A DNA stretch of 64,000 bases, from contig NC_012997.1 in NCBI RefSeq assembly GCF_000023025.1, forward strand, positions 4,771,125 to 4,835,124, given 5' to 3'. The notes beneath the pieces are model-generated. The model saw only the letters and a program-made list of their open reading frames with translations. It was not told the DNA's origin and made no database searches. Position 1 is the first letter of the stretch. The number at the start of each line of letters is the position of its first letter. This document shows, in pieces, positions 1 to 10,200 of this stretch. The position numbers were made by a program, and so were the translations under genes. The DNA comes from Teredinibacter turnerae T7901. Lineage in GTDB: Bacteria > Pseudomonadota > Gammaproteobacteria > Pseudomonadales > Cellvibrionaceae.

Positions 1-128
1 CCTCGACCCCGGTGGCTGCTTTGGCTTCTTTAAGTATGTCCGCCCCGAAAGTTAGAATACACGATACAATGGGTGTCGCTATTTTAGCAGACGACATGGC
101 TCGATTAACTGACGCCCCAGTGCGCTGA
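1..128. other. Window-edge sequence, coding strand unresolved
   Basis: Two readings are possible. On the plus strand a frame is open from base 3 to a TGA at 126-128 and could be the C-terminus of a gene starting outside the window. On the minus strand an ATG at 97 opens a frame that runs off the left edge and could be the N-terminus of a divergently transcribed gene. Neither short peptide shows a recognisable motif, and the putative minus-strand start has no clear ribosome binding site. Confidence 0.2.
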
Positions 129-154
129 TGGATACACACGTTTAGGCAGGACGT

Positions 155-1270
155 ATGCTGAGTTATCTATACAAAAACTATGAAAAATTAAACAGCTGGC
201 CATTAGTCAGTGCACTAACCGACCAGTCGTTTAAAGCCGCTGGCCCAAAAGTACTGCTCATTACCGAGCCGAATCGAATAAGTTATAACCAGGTCTATCC
301 CTTTCTATATTACCGAGATCTGTTTCGGGAAAAGTTTGATGCGGAGATTCGCATCGTCACTTTACCCGAATACTCCGCCGACAATTATTGCAAACAACAC
401 GACGCCGATATCGTACTTTTTCAAACATGGTTTACTATCGACAAATGTGAACTTGTTGCCCTCGTTGAAAAAATACACAAATTAAATCCATCAGCCGATT
501 TACATTTCCTCGATTCTTTTGCACCGACAGATCTTCGCTTGGCAAAGACCTTAAACCCTTATCTAACCTCATATATTAAAAAATCATTGTTAAAGGACAA
601 ATCCCGCTATTTAAAACCGCAAGTGGGCGATACCAATTTGATGGAGTACTACTCAGGTTTATTTGACCTGGAAGAAGACACAGTAAACTGGCATGTTCCA
701 GAGGAGTTTTTACCGAAGCTGAAACTCGGACCGACATTTTTTACCGGCCCATGTATTCTGGAGGAATTCCTCGAAAAGTCGCACGCGCCCAAGGGCGACA
801 AAACGATTGACGTCCATGCCCGACTGGCTGCCAACGGATCGTCCTGGTACGGAAAAATGCGACAGCTTTCCATCGACAAGCTCGGCGAAATTTCCGACAT
901 TTCTACCGCTACGGGTACGGGAATTCCGCGGCCTCGGTTTATGAAGGAGTTGGAAAATTCAAAAATTTGCTTTAGCCCGTTTGGATACGGGGAAATTTGT
1001 TGGCGAGATATCGAAGCGGTCCTCGCAGGCGCTGTGCTGCTAAAGCCTTCGATGGAACATTTGGAAATGGCACCGCATATTCACGAGGCCGACAGCACCT
1101 ACATTGCATTAAACTGGGATTACAGCGATCTTGAGGAAAAAGTGATCCACCTTATTGGCGCAGAGGAAGAGCGACGCAAAATCGCCGAGCAAGCCTATCA
1201 AACCATTCGCGAATATCTCGCCAACAACGCATTTGTAGACCAGTTCGCCTACCTTTTTGAAAAAAGTTAG
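155..1270 (+). CDS. Glycosyltransferase-like protein (GT-B, family 1-like C-terminus)
   Basis: A 371-residue soluble protein with no signal peptide. The C-terminal third has the pattern of the donor-binding half of GT-B glycosyltransferases: a segment reading KICFSPFGYGEICWRDIEAV (about residues 272-291) followed by a Gly/Ala stretch and an acidic patch, as in the glycosyl-transferase family 1-like domain found in capsule and exopolysaccharide (EPS) loci. The N-terminal half is not recognised. An AGGAC motif lies a few bases before the ATG. It is the only plus-strand gene at this end and converges with the EPS operon that follows, so a sugar-transfer role in the same polymer is likely. The sugar specificity cannot be read from sequence. 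Confidence 0.6.
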   Translation: MLSYLYKNYEKLNSWPLVSALTDQSFKAAGPKVLLITEPNRISYNQVYPFLYYRDLFREKFDAEIRIVTLPEYSADNYCKQHDADIVLFQTWFTIDKCELVALVEKIHKLNPSADLHFLDSFAPTDLRLAKTLNPYLTSYIKKSLLKDKSRYLKPQVGDTNLMEYYSGLFDLEEDTVNWHVPEEFLPKLKLGPTFFTGPCILEEFLEKSHAPKGDKTIDVHARLAANGSSWYGKMRQLSIDKLGEISDISTATGTGIPRPRFMKELENSKICFSPFGYGEICWRDIEAVLAGAVLLKPSMEHLEMAPHIHEADSTYIALNWDYSDLEEKVIHLIGAEEERRKIAEQAYQTIREYLANNAFVDQFAYLFEKS

Positions 1271-1291
1271 GCCATTCGAAAAGTCGCGCGG

Positions 1292-2401
1292 CTACGCCTC
1301 AGCCGCATAAACAAATCGTTTAGCGACCCCCTGCTGTTGAAATGTCTTGGCGAGAGCATCACTAACAGCAATAATTTCCAGGCGCGAATGGTACTTCTGT
1401 AAGCGACAATCCATTAGGAGCAAAAACGCGATAAAGCTGTTGTCCATGTATTCCAAACCGGATAAATCGAGCTGCAAAGGCTTGTGAGGCCGGGCGTGGT
1501 CAACAACCTCGGCCATTAGGTTCCGCGAAAAATCGCTACCCATAGCCCCCGTCAGTGTGAGCTTTACGCAAATATCTGTCTCATCAAATGTCGATTGACA
1601 AACCTGTTTGTGCCCACTTTTGTTACGAGCCAAGTAAAGTGGTAACACATTATTAACGAGCAATTGCAACAAGGCTAAACCGTCATTCCAATATCGCCGC
1701 CATATGCCAGGCTCTTCTTTAATTCGCCACAGCCATTCAAGCCCTAATTTTTGCACCATTGTTGGTGCGCGGCTAACCTCGCCAGCGACAAAGTTCACCA
1801 CCGCACCCAAGTGGCTGACAACGGGGGCCTGCAATCTGTCCCGGTTATGTAAAATCCAGTTCTGACCCTTTTTCGCCCCTAACGCAACGACAATAAAATC
1901 GGGATTCGCAGCGTTAATCGTGTCGATAATGGCATCCGTCGACATATCTTCCACACCACCAAACCCCGGATCGAAATAGCCACAACCTTCGGCACCAGAA
2001 AATTTATCAGCGAGAACAGTTGCTGCTTTCTCTGCGACGCCAGGGAGTCCACCAAAGAAAAACACACGCATCTTTTTTTCTGCCGGACGCTGCGAAAGCT
2101 CGTCGAACAAGGTGGACCCGGCGACCCGTTCGGGCAAATTAATACCTAGCAGCTTAGACACCCACACAATGGGCATCCCGTCGGCGATGATCAAATCACT
2201 TTCTACCACGGACTGATAAAAATCGTCGTCACGCATCGACGAGACAACAAAATTAAGGTTCGGTGTGGAAAGAAAACAATGCTCACCAGATTCAATAGCT
2301 TGTTCGACCTGGGTTACAGCAGCGGCCGTTGTGACCACGTCAAACGGCAACCCCATGACACAGCATAACTGCCGCGGAAGAAGATCCTCACCGATTTTCA
2401 C
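1292..2401 (-). CDS. WecG/TagA/CpsF glycosyltransferase (GT26) fused to a STAS domain
   Basis: Residues about 15-255 form a WecG/TagA/CpsF-family glycosyltransferase, with the conserved STPNLNFVV (45-53), ADGMPIVW (73-80) and ALGAKKGQNW (173-182) segments. Such enzymes add the second or a later sugar to an undecaprenyl-linked intermediate at the inner membrane face. Residues about 275-367 form a STAS/anti-sigma-antagonist-like domain containing LDLSGLEYMDNSFIAFLLL (311-329), with D-N-S where phosphorylatable STAS proteins carry D-S/T. Ordinary family members end near residue 250, so the STAS tail is an addition. The GTG start overlaps the stop of the upstream GT4 gene by 4 bases (GTGA), so the two are translationally coupled. 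It is the last gene of the EPS operon. Confidence 0.85.
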   Translation of the reverse strand: MKIGEDLLPRQLCCVMGLPFDVVTTAAAVTQVEQAIESGEHCFLSTPNLNFVVSSMRDDDFYQSVVESDLIIADGMPIVWVSKLLGINLPERVAGSTLFDELSQRPAEKKMRVFFFGGLPGVAEKAATVLADKFSGAEGCGYFDPGFGGVEDMSTDAIIDTINAANPDFIVVALGAKKGQNWILHNRDRLQAPVVSHLGAVVNFVAGEVSRAPTMVQKLGLEWLWRIKEEPGIWRRYWNDGLALLQLLVNNVLPLYLARNKSGHKQVCQSTFDETDICVKLTLTGAMGSDFSRNLMAEVVDHARPHKPLQLDLSGLEYMDNSFIAFLLLMDCRLQKYHSRLEIIAVSDALAKTFQQQGVAKRFVYAAEA

Positions 2402-3630
2402 TGAGAATCTCCTATCGCTTTTTCGAACAACGCCATAAGCCGTTGTACATTGGTGCGCAGGGAAAACTCGTCTGCGACATGCGCTGCGCCGTCTTTTACC
2501 AATCGCGCCTGTAGCTCGGCATCGCCTAACAACTGCTGAATTGCGTTCGCTAACGCCATTTCATCTTCCGGCTCGATGAGTAAGCCGGAATAGCCATCGA
2601 CGACCAACTCGGGGATACCAGACAGGCGAGTTGTGATTACCGGCAAACCGGACAGCATCGCTTCCATCAACACGACAGGGATGCCGTCCATATCACCGTT
2701 ACTGTCAGTTTTACAGGGCAACACGAATGCATCCAGTTCGGACAGATAAGCAGGTACTTCAGAATGCGCCAGAGGGCCCAAAAATTTGACTTCTTCCTCT
2801 ACATCGCGCGCGATAGCCAGCTGTTTAAGTTCTTGCTCCAGCGGTCCACCACCGGCCAACTTTAAAGTAACGGGGTAGTCCCGTTGCTTTAACACGGCAA
2901 CTGCTTTAATCAGCGTATCAAAACCTTTCTTTTCAACTAAACGTCCGATACCGCCGATGGTGTTAGCCGCAATATGGTGTGTTTTGTCAATAGGCGGAAA
3001 AATCCTATCGTCTACACCACAGCGAGTAATCACCAGCCTATCACTCGGCGCGCCGAGACTTTCAATGTGTTTAATGTTGTACGCGGAGATGGAGCCGAAG
3101 AATGCAGAACGCTCAACCTTCTGTTTAATCAGCCAGCCGCGCTCGAAAAGATCATTAGCGTGTGAAGTTACCGAATAGGGAATACCCGCTAATTTGCAGG
3201 CGTACATACCGATATCCGTCGGCACATGTGCAAAATGGATATGTAAATGCTGAACTTTTTGCTTACAAAGTAATTTGGCGAGGTAGGCGCCGTAAAAAAA
3301 ACGCATGACCTGGCCAATGGCAGTGCGGGTAACAACACCCAGGCGCACAATATCTGCCAGTAACATCCCAAGGACCGACAAATACGCGACAGGCTTTTGT
3401 AACAGCACAGAAATATTTGCGAGCAGTGCCGTTAGTTTGCTTTGCGCGTACAAATACCGGGTATTTTCACGCATTGCCTCCAGCTTGTGGTCCGTTGCAA
3501 TGGAAGCGGGTCTATGTACTGAAAAATACTGTACGTCGACACCCTGCTCCTCCAGCTCAAGTATCTCGTTATACACAAACGTCGCGGAAAGTGCCGGAAG
3601 TTCCGGCGCCAGGTAAGCAATTTTCATCAC
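2398..3630 (-). CDS. GT4-family glycosyltransferase
   Basis: About 410 residues with a GT-B fold. The C-terminal half carries the GT4 signature: GIGRLVEKKGFDTLIKA for the first donor-binding strand and helix, then GIPVVLMEAMLSGLPVITT with the E-x7-E type arrangement that contacts the nucleotide sugar. The overall pattern resembles the colanic-acid transferase WcaL and other EPS transferases. It acts in the cytoplasm on a lipid-linked oligosaccharide. Start is GTG at 3630, or the adjacent ATG at 3627, which overlaps the upstream stop by one base (TGATG). The stop overlaps the next gene by 4 bases. Acceptor and sugar are unknown. Confidence 0.85.
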   Translation of the reverse strand: MMKIAYLAPELPALSATFVYNEILELEEQGVDVQYFSVHRPASIATDHKLEAMRENTRYLYAQSKLTALLANISVLLQKPVAYLSVLGMLLADIVRLGVVTRTAIGQVMRFFYGAYLAKLLCKQKVQHLHIHFAHVPTDIGMYACKLAGIPYSVTSHANDLFERGWLIKQKVERSAFFGSISAYNIKHIESLGAPSDRLVITRCGVDDRIFPPIDKTHHIAANTIGGIGRLVEKKGFDTLIKAVAVLKQRDYPVTLKLAGGGPLEQELKQLAIARDVEEEVKFLGPLAHSEVPAYLSELDAFVLPCKTDSNGDMDGIPVVLMEAMLSGLPVITTRLSGIPELVVDGYSGLLIEPEDEMALANAIQQLLGDAELQARLVKDGAAHVADEFSLRTNVQRLMALFEKAIGDSQ

Positions 3631-4550
3631 GCGTGTTTCGCCAGCCAGACGGGTTCCTGTTTCGCGTTCAATTCAGCCGTTGCCGCTTTTTTCCCCTTGA
3701 ACAAACACTTCCATTGGTAATCGTTAATAAACTTGACCAATGCCTTGTCATCGAAACGATCTTTTCCAGCCAGCATGCTTTCCACATATCCCAGCCACAT
3801 CGAAAAGCCACCAATAAATACCGGTGGATGCAACATTCTAAACACCGATGAGGCTGTCATGTAGGCTAGGCCAGTGCCCATAAAATACTGACCAAAACCA
3901 TGGCGCTTACGCCCGGTAATAATGCCTTTTTGACTGGAACCCATAGGCCGCAGGTGAATAAATCGCAGCTCTTCTTCATCCCAGCTTTCCGCTAACCACC
4001 CTAACTGTCGGCAGCGATGACAGTCTATTCCGTCCCACATGACCTCACGTACAAACCCGCCGATTTCTTCGAAACAGGTGCGGCGATAAAACTTGGTCAT
4101 ACCAACGGACATTTCGTCCCCACACTTCTCGCTTACCATTTTTCCGGTATTTTTATCGACAAAGTACGCTTTGCCGCTACAAGTACCCAAGCGGGGATTT
4201 TTTTCCATTCGATCGATCAGGATTTCAAAATAGCGAGGAGGCAAATCCAAATCCAGATCAAACTTACAGACATAATCAAACTGGGATACGTCAATTTTGT
4301 CGTAACCGTAATAAAACGCTTCAATAACGCCCGGGCCCACACTGCGGTGACCGCGATTTTCCCGAGTGATCACCTGAATAAACGGATAACGTTCCGAGTA
4401 ATCAGCCAGGATTGCCGGGGTTTCATCGGTAGAGCCATCATCAACCACCACCCAAAGATCTGGCGGCACTGTTTGGTTGCAAACGCTATCCAGCGTTTTC
4501 CGCATAAATTCGGCTTCGTTTCTACAAGGGGATACCAGCAGGTAGGACAT
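3627..4550 (-). CDS. GT2-family glycosyltransferase
   Basis: 307 residues with a GT-A fold. The N-terminus reads LLVSPCRNEAEFMRKTLDSV, followed by WVVVDDGSTDET (nucleotide-binding Asp) and, near residue 100, CKFDLDLDLPP with the metal-binding D-x-D. A basic/aromatic C-terminal region follows, with no obvious multi-pass membrane domain. It lies in the EPS operon between two other glycosyltransferases, with a 4-base overlap into the downstream GT4 gene and an 18-base gap from the upstream GT2 gene. Function: transfer of one sugar to the growing repeat unit. Specificity is not predictable from sequence. Confidence 0.85.
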   Translation of the reverse strand: MSYLLVSPCRNEAEFMRKTLDSVCNQTVPPDLWVVVDDGSTDETPAILADYSERYPFIQVITRENRGHRSVGPGVIEAFYYGYDKIDVSQFDYVCKFDLDLDLPPRYFEILIDRMEKNPRLGTCSGKAYFVDKNTGKMVSEKCGDEMSVGMTKFYRRTCFEEIGGFVREVMWDGIDCHRCRQLGWLAESWDEEELRFIHLRPMGSSQKGIITGRKRHGFGQYFMGTGLAYMTASSVFRMLHPPVFIGGFSMWLGYVESMLAGKDRFDDKALVKFINDYQWKCLFKGKKAATAELNAKQEPVWLAKHA

Positions 4551-4568
4551 AGGGAACTCTTCCTTAGA

Positions 4569-5567
4569 TTATTTGTACTCGATCAAAGTGCCTGCACGGC
4601 CTCTCATGCGATTAAACAGGTATTCGAGCACGCCATCGAATTGCGGAAACTTACAGGCAACATTCGATAAGGCGTAAAAAAAAGCGACTTTGCTCTGTGA
4701 TAAGTGATTGCGGTATGTTGCTGTCAAGCGAGCAACCTGCAGAGGATAAACCAGCAACAGCACGGCAAATAAAGGGTAGATAAGCGCTAGCGCAAACACA
4801 CTAACCGGAAAGACACACGCCCAAAAAACAATGCGACGAATATCCGGCCAGCGATAGTTTTCAAGCTCCGCGCGACGCCCACCGTGGCGAGCATAGCCTT
4901 CTGCATAGGCATAGCCAGAACGCTTCATGCGTTTCCACCACTGGCCGGCAGTGAACATGGCTGCGTCGTGCCAGGTCATATCCGCATCAAAGCGATAGAT
5001 TTTCCAGCCCAGTTTACGCAGCCGCAAACACAGGTCCGGCTCTTCACCAGCGATAAGTGAGTCGGTGTAGCCCTGGGCCTGCTGGAGACAAGGAACACGA
5101 AACAGTGCATCGCCGCCACAGGCCGTGGCATCGCCTACCGGCGTGTTCCATTCAATATCGCACAAACGGTTGTAAACCGAACGCTCTGGATATCGCTCCC
5201 GACGACGTCCGCATACGACTGCGTAGTCGGTATTAGAGGTTAAAAAACCGCAAGCGGTGGCCAGCCAGCCTTCAATAAATTCGCAGTCGCCATCAATAAA
5301 ATGAACAAATTCGATTGCCGGATTTTGCTCAACCAGCGCTTGCCATCCCGCATTGCGTGCCCGCGCAGCAGTGAATGGCTTGGAAAGATCGAGCTCCACC
5401 ACGGCGACCCCAAGCTTACGCGCTTGCGCACAGCTGTTATCCGTAGAACCGGAATCGACGTATACCACAGTGTTAATATCAGGCCGTGCTGATTCCAGGC
5501 AGCGAATCAGACGCTCGCCTTCATTGCGCCCGATCACCACAATACCCAGTTGATAATTGAGTTCCAT
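4569..5567 (-). CDS. GT2-family glycosyltransferase with C-terminal membrane segments
   Basis: 332 residues. The GT-A core has GIVVIGRNEGERLIRCLES, then VYVDSGSTDNS and HFIDGDCEF, where DGD is the metal/nucleotide-binding D-x-D; AGEEPDLCLRLRKLGW supplies the usual catalytic-base region. Residues about 245-275 are strongly hydrophobic (one long or two short membrane helices), anchoring the enzyme at the cytoplasmic membrane. ATG start with an AAC-rich upstream region. It follows cysNC by 24 bases on the same strand, so the glycosyltransferases and the sulfate-activation genes probably form one transcript. Confidence 0.85.
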   Translation of the reverse strand: MELNYQLGIVVIGRNEGERLIRCLESARPDINTVVYVDSGSTDNSCAQARKLGVAVVELDLSKPFTAARARNAGWQALVEQNPAIEFVHFIDGDCEFIEGWLATACGFLTSNTDYAVVCGRRRERYPERSVYNRLCDIEWNTPVGDATACGGDALFRVPCLQQAQGYTDSLIAGEEPDLCLRLRKLGWKIYRFDADMTWHDAAMFTAGQWWKRMKRSGYAYAEGYARHGGRRAELENYRWPDIRRIVFWACVFPVSVFALALIYPLFAVLLLVYPLQVARLTATYRNHLSQSKVAFFYALSNVACKFPQFDGVLEYLFNRMRGRAGTLIEYK

Positions 5568-5591
5568 AAGAGACGTTGTTATACCTGCGGC

Positions 5592-7490
5592 CTAGGATAT
5601 TACGCTGTATTCTTTTAATCGCTTGAGCAACTCGCGCACCAGCATATCCAGATCCGCTTGCGCGGTGTTCACTTCAATTTCTGGCGAGATTGGCGCTTCG
5701 TAAGGCGAATCAATACCAGTGAAATTGCGTATTTCACCCGCTCGCGCTTTTTTGTAGAGCCCTTTCGGGTCACGGGTTTCGCACACGTCGATCGGGGTAT
5801 TTACAAACACTTCAAAGAACTCGCCCGGTTCCACCATCTGGCGAACCATCTGACGCTCGCGGCGGAACGGTGAGATAAACGAAACCAGCACAATCTGACC
5901 GGCATCCACCATTAATTTAGCGACTTCACCTACGCGGCGAATATTCTCAATCCGATCCCTATCACTGAAACCCAGATCGGAACACAAACCATGGCGAACG
6001 TTATCGCCATCTAACAAATAGGTGCTGTACCCCATAGCAAACAATTGTTTTTCTAACGCGTTTGCCGTAGTTGACTTACCGGAGCCCGACAAACCGGTAA
6101 ACCAGATAATCGCAGGCTTTTGCTTGAAGCGTTCGGCACGGGTTTTCTTCGAGACATCCATTGAATGCCAAACCACGTTTTCATTCCCCAGCGGTTCGGC
6201 AATCATGCCCGCGCCTACGGTAACGTTGGTCAACCGATCAATAAAAATTAAATTCCCCGTATGCGGGTGGCTCTGGTACGCATCAACACAAACGGGTTCA
6301 GTTAAATTCAACGTACAGCGCGCAATACCATTCAGCGGAACGGAGCTCACAGGCTGGCGCTCCAGGGTGTTCACATCAATCTGATATTCAATCTCACTGA
6401 TCGAGCCCGTAACTTCTGCCGCGCCCAGCTTTATGTAATAGTTTTTGTTGAGTTCCAGCGGAGTATCGTGCATCCACACCAAGTCGATCACCATCGCATT
6501 TGAGGGCTGCAGTGAATCGGTATCGGCAATTATCATATCGCCGCGGGAAATATCGATTTCATCTTCGAGGGTAACCGTGATTGAATCGCCGGGATACGCT
6601 TCTGCCAGTTCCTTGTCCGCCAGAATAATTTTCTCAACGCGGCTGGTTTTGCCAGAGGGCAGAGCTTTAACGCCAATTCCGGGGCGCAATACACCCGAGG
6701 CGAGCGTGCCACAGTAACCCCGGAAATTTAGGTTCGGCCGGTTCACATACTGCACAGGGAAACGCAAATTATCGAAGTCATCATCCGTATCGAGCGGAAG
6801 ATCCTCCAGCAGAGTCAACAGCGGAGCGCCTTTATACCAAGGTGTCGCATCGGAGAGCTGGGCTACGTTGTCGCCTACCAGTGCCGACAGCGGAACGAAC
6901 TGAATATCCTCGACGTTCAGGTTTTTAGCGAACTCTTTGTACTCGGCACAAATGTCATTAAAACGTGACTCGGAATAGTCAACCAAATCCATTTTATTCA
7001 CAGCAATTATAAAATGCTTAATACCCAGCAGAGAGCAAATAAAACTGTGCCGGCGGGTTTGGGTTTGTACCCCGTAGCGGGCATCAATTAATAAAATAGC
7101 GAGACGAACCGTGGAGGCACCTGTGGCCATATTTCGCGTGTACTGCTCGTGCCCTGGGGTGTCCGCAATAATAAATTTGCGCTTATCGGTGGAAAAGTAG
7201 CGGTAGGCAACATCAATGGTGATCCCTTGCTCGCGCTCAGACTGAAGACCATCGACAAGCAGCGCCAGGTCGACCTCCTGCCCCGTGGTGCCATGAGTTT
7301 TACTGTCTTTTGATATCGCGGCCAGTTGATCTTCGTAGATCATTTTGGTGTCGTGCAGCAGACGACCAATAAGCGTCGATTTACCATCGTCGACACTGCC
7401 ACAGGTAATAAATCGCAGCAGGTCTTTTTCTTCGTGTTGTTTCAGGTAGGCGTGTATATCTGTCGCCAGCAGGCTGTTGGTCTCGGTCAT
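5592..7490 (-). CDS. cysNC: Bifunctional sulfate adenylyltransferase subunit 1 / APS kinase
   Basis: 632 residues from the ATG at 7490, chosen because AAGGA lies 7 bases upstream; a longer open frame reaches into cysD but lacks such a site. The N-terminal part is an EF-Tu-like GTPase (CysN) with P-loop GSVDDGKST at 31-39 and the [13 protein letters not shown] switch. It powers ATP-sulfurylase activity together with CysD. The last 190 residues are an APS kinase (CysC) with its own P-loop, [10 protein letters not shown]. The complex makes PAPS from sulfate and ATP. Ten bases separate it from cysD. Its position among glycosyltransferases and a sulfotransferase suggests PAPS is made for polysaccharide sulfation and not only for cysteine synthesis. 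Confidence 0.95.
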   Translation of the reverse strand: MTETNSLLATDIHAYLKQHEEKDLLRFITCGSVDDGKSTLIGRLLHDTKMIYEDQLAAISKDSKTHGTTGQEVDLALLVDGLQSEREQGITIDVAYRYFSTDKRKFIIADTPGHEQYTRNMATGASTVRLAILLIDARYGVQTQTRRHSFICSLLGIKHFIIAVNKMDLVDYSESRFNDICAEYKEFAKNLNVEDIQFVPLSALVGDNVAQLSDATPWYKGAPLLTLLEDLPLDTDDDFDNLRFPVQYVNRPNLNFRGYCGTLASGVLRPGIGVKALPSGKTSRVEKIILADKELAEAYPGDSITVTLEDEIDISRGDMIIADTDSLQPSNAMVIDLVWMHDTPLELNKNYYIKLGAAEVTGSISEIEYQIDVNTLERQPVSSVPLNGIARCTLNLTEPVCVDAYQSHPHTGNLIFIDRLTNVTVGAGMIAEPLGNENVVWHSMDVSKKTRAERFKQKPAIIWFTGLSGSGKSTTANALEKQLFAMGYSTYLLDGDNVRHGLCSDLGFSDRDRIENIRRVGEVAKLMVDAGQIVLVSFISPFRRERQMVRQMVEPGEFFEVFVNTPIDVCETRDPKGLYKKARAGEIRNFTGIDSPYEAPISPEIEVNTAQADLDMLVRELLKRLKEYSVIS

Positions 7491-7500
7491 CACGGCGTCC

Positions 7501-8415
7501 TTAGAAATACCCTTCACGTTTCTTTTTCTCCATAGATCCCGCTTCATCGTGATCAATGGCTCGACCGGAGCGCTCTGAGGTGCGTGTCAGCAGCATTTCC
7601 TGAATAACATCGGGCAGTGTTTGAGCGGTCGACTCCACCGCTCCGGTAAGCGGGTAGCAGCCCAGCGTGCGAAAACGCACCCATTTTTCTTGCGGAACTT
7701 CGCCCTCCGCCAGTGGCAGACGATCATCATCCACCATAATGAGGTTTCCATCGCGCTCAACCACTGGCCGCGGTTTGGCCAGGTACAGCGGTACAATAGG
7801 AATTTGTTCTAAATAAATATATTGCCAGATATCCAGCTCAGTCCAGTTAGAGAGCGGGAATACACGGATGGATTCGCCTTTGTTAACACGAGAGTTATAC
7901 AGGTTCCACAGCTCGGGCCGCTGATTTTTTGGGTCCCAGCGGTGGTACTTATCGCGAAAACTATACACCCGCTCTTTCGCTCGGGATTTTTCCTCATCGC
8001 GGCGGGCACCACCAAAAGCCGCGTCGAACCCGTATTTATCCAGCGCCTGCTTGAGCGCCATGGTCTTCATGATATCGGTGTATTTTGCGCTGCCGTGATC
8101 GAACGGATTAATATTCGCTGCCCGGCCTTCTTCGTTGGTGTACACCAGCAATTCCATGCCCGCTTGTTTCGCCATATTATCGCGAAACTCAATCATCTCA
8201 CGGAATTTCCAAGTGGTATCTACATGCAACAAGGGAAACGGCGGCGTGCCGGGAGCAAAGGCTTTCATGGCAAGATGCAGCATTACAGCCGAATCCTTGC
8301 CCACAGAATAAAGCATCACCGGATTCTGAAATTTCGCGGCGACTTCGCGAATGATAAAAATCGATTCGGCTTCTAGCTGCTTAAGATGTGAACGGCGTCG
8401 ATCAGAGGGGGACAT
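7501..8415 (-). CDS. cysD: Sulfate adenylyltransferase subunit 2
   Basis: 304 residues, the normal length for CysD. It is a PAPS-reductase-like ATP pyrophosphatase with the PP-loop [17 protein letters not shown] (S-x-G-K-D-S) near residue 35, and the conserved [12 protein letters not shown] and [13 protein letters not shown] segments. It catalyses adenylyl transfer to sulfate, giving APS, in complex with the CysN GTPase encoded just downstream. The ATG is preceded by AGGAG. It belongs to a sulfotransferase-cysQ-cysD-cysNC block inside the EPS operon. Confidence 0.96.
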   Translation of the reverse strand: MSPSDRRRSHLKQLEAESIFIIREVAAKFQNPVMLYSVGKDSAVMLHLAMKAFAPGTPPFPLLHVDTTWKFREMIEFRDNMAKQAGMELLVYTNEEGRAANINPFDHGSAKYTDIMKTMALKQALDKYGFDAAFGGARRDEEKSRAKERVYSFRDKYHRWDPKNQRPELWNLYNSRVNKGESIRVFPLSNWTELDIWQYIYLEQIPIVPLYLAKPRPVVERDGNLIMVDDDRLPLAEGEVPQEKWVRFRTLGCYPLTGAVESTAQTLPDVIQEMLLTRTSERSGRAIDHDEAGSMEKKKREGYF

Positions 8416-8431
8416 ACTAGCTCCTAAGCGG

Positions 8432-9298
8432 TTAAACGTTTAGCCAAACGGGTGAAGTTTGCGCGCACACAATAAAGAATGGATTAAGCAAGGACTCTTT
8501 GGTGTTGTAACGCAACGGCTGTTTAGTTTCCCAATTGAGCAGCACACCGCCGGCAGCCTCAACAACGGCTTGTGCGGCTGCCGTATCCCATTCACTGGTT
8601 AACCCCAAACGCGGGTAGAGATCTGCAGCACCTTCGGCCACTAAACATATTTTTAATGAACTGCCCATCGCCACTATGTCAGTACCGTTGAACGATTTTA
8701 CAAACTCTTTGAAATCATCGCTCTGGTGAGAGCGGCTGCCCACTATACGCCATACATCATCGCTACCAGGCACAACTGCTGGGGAGATGCTTTCTGCAGC
8801 TGTAGCCGCTTTTGCATCGTCCACTTTGAACGCGCCGACGCCTTTAGCTCCATAGTAAAGCCAGCCTTTGTCAGGCGCATATACACTGCCAAGAATGGGT
8901 ACGCCGTCTTTAATAAGCGCGACATTCACCGTAAATTCGCCGTTGCGCTTGATAAATTCCTTGGTACCGTCCAGAGGGTCTACCAGCCAGTACTGTTGCC
9001 ACTGCTGGCGTTCCCCCCAGGGAATGTTGGCGTCTTCTTCAGAAAGAACAGGGCCACAATCAAGCGCTTCCAGTGCTGCGGCCAATATATTATGGGCTGC
9101 TTTGTCTGCCCGGGTTAGCGGAGAATTGTCATCCTTAATTTCTACATTGAAATCCGGTTGTTGGTAGATATCCATAATTGCGTCACCCGCAGCAACCACG
9201 ATTTCATTGACTTTGGCGACGAGCTCTCCAAGAGCGGTAATTTCATTCTCCACGCGATATCCTTCGAAGTTAGGTATGTCGTTTTTAGCAAAAAGCAT
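8432..9298 (-). CDS. cysQ: 3'(2'),5'-bisphosphate nucleotidase (CysQ)
   Basis: 288 residues from the ATG at 9298; a TTG at 9304 would add two residues. It is an inositol-monophosphatase-fold phosphatase with the metal-binding motifs [10 protein letters not shown] (first acidic site), [12 protein letters not shown] (D-P-L-D-G-T) and the late [17 protein letters not shown]. CysQ hydrolyses PAP, the by-product of sulfotransferases and PAPS reductase, to AMP, removing product inhibition. Placed between a sulfotransferase gene and cysD, it completes a PAPS supply and recycling set. It has about 15 more N-terminal residues than typical CysQ. Confidence 0.93.
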   Translation of the reverse strand: MLFAKNDIPNFEGYRVENEITALGELVAKVNEIVVAAGDAIMDIYQQPDFNVEIKDDNSPLTRADKAAHNILAAALEALDCGPVLSEEDANIPWGERQQWQQYWLVDPLDGTKEFIKRNGEFTVNVALIKDGVPILGSVYAPDKGWLYYGAKGVGAFKVDDAKAATAAESISPAVVPGSDDVWRIVGSRSHQSDDFKEFVKSFNGTDIVAMGSSLKICLVAEGAADLYPRLGLTSEWDTAAAQAVVEAAGGVLLNWETKQPLRYNTKESLLNPFFIVCAQTSPVWLNV

Positions 9299-9315
9299 GC
9301 TCAAAAAATCAGGCC

Positions 9316-10200
9316 CTAGACCAAGTCAGGCGCCGGCCCATTTTTGGCGAGGTCTTTAAAATTAGTGCAATTCAATTCTGTGCCGACCAACTTGCCCAGC
9401 TCTGCTAGATCTTCGTTAAAAATGGTCTCGAGCTTCGCTCGAGTCTGGGCTGAAAGCTCTGGTCGCTTGTTCATTGTCAACTTGGCTTTTACCGCATCCC
9501 GCAGCTGACGCGGCACCAGGTTACGGCGCAGACTCGTCATCAGTTTTGATTCCACCACAAGATCGTAAAAAGGAAATTTACGAATACGTTGCGCAGACAC
9601 GTTTTTGCGTTCCATATTGTCGTCCCACACTGGCTCACCGCTGTAGCCGAGAAACTGACAAATACGCTCAAGCTCCTTTTGCGATTGACTGCTCAAACGT
9701 TCGAAGTAAACGACCATTAGTTGGGAAGCATCAAAGCGCTGTAAATAATGATTAAGCTGAAAGTAGTAACGGGAGTAATCAATCAGTTCCGGATTAGTTT
9801 CCAGGGCTTTTTCAATGTCGGATGAAATTACACCCTGCGACCATTCGTGAATATAGTGAGATACCAAACGATCCAAAGGATGGCGAATAACATAAATAAA
9901 TTTACAGCGCCCTAATCCGTGGGATTCCAATCGGTCCAGCGTCTGGGGATAGGTGGGAAACTTGGTGTAATGAGTACTCGACTCGCCTACCAATTCAGCG
10001 TCCTTGGCATCTGAAAAAAGCTGGTTATACCAGGACTCACCGTTCGCAAACACTTCGTCGTTGCTAAAATAATTTGGCTCTTTTGGCGTGCTCATAAAAA
10101 AGCCAGGCTGTTCGGCCAGCTGATCGTGCAATGTACTTGTCGCACACTTCATGCCGCCAATAATCATAAAATTCGGGAGGCGAGTTTCTACTTGGGTCAT
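9316..10200 (-). CDS. PAPS-dependent sulfotransferase
   Basis: 294 residues from the ATG at 10200, which overlaps the stop of the upstream glycosyltransferase by 4 bases (ATGA). The N-terminus has the 5'-phosphosulfate-binding loop FMIIGGMKCATSTLHDQL (about residues 11-28), and YVIRHPLDRLVSHYIHEW carries the conserved R and S of the 3'-phosphate-binding motif. This is the Sulfotransfer_1/3 family architecture that moves sulfate from PAPS to sugar hydroxyls. No signal peptide is visible, so it acts in the cytoplasm, probably on the lipid-linked repeat unit. Together with cysQ, cysD and cysNC in the same operon it predicts a sulfated EPS. Confidence 0.9.
   Translation of the reverse strand: MTQVETRLPNFMIIGGMKCATSTLHDQLAEQPGFFMSTPKEPNYFSNDEVFANGESWYNQLFSDAKDAELVGESSTHYTKFPTYPQTLDRLESHGLGRCKFIYVIRHPLDRLVSHYIHEWSQGVISSDIEKALETNPELIDYSRYYFQLNHYLQRFDASQLMVVYFERLSSQSQKELERICQFLGYSGEPVWDDNMERKNVSAQRIRKFPFYDLVVESKLMTSLRRNLVPRQLRDAVKAKLTMNKRPELSAQTRAKLETIFNEDLAELGKLVGTELNCTNFKDLAKNGPAPDLV

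Noticed and set aside
4017-4670. 217-residue plus-strand frame
   Set aside because: Antisense to two GT2 genes with clear motifs.
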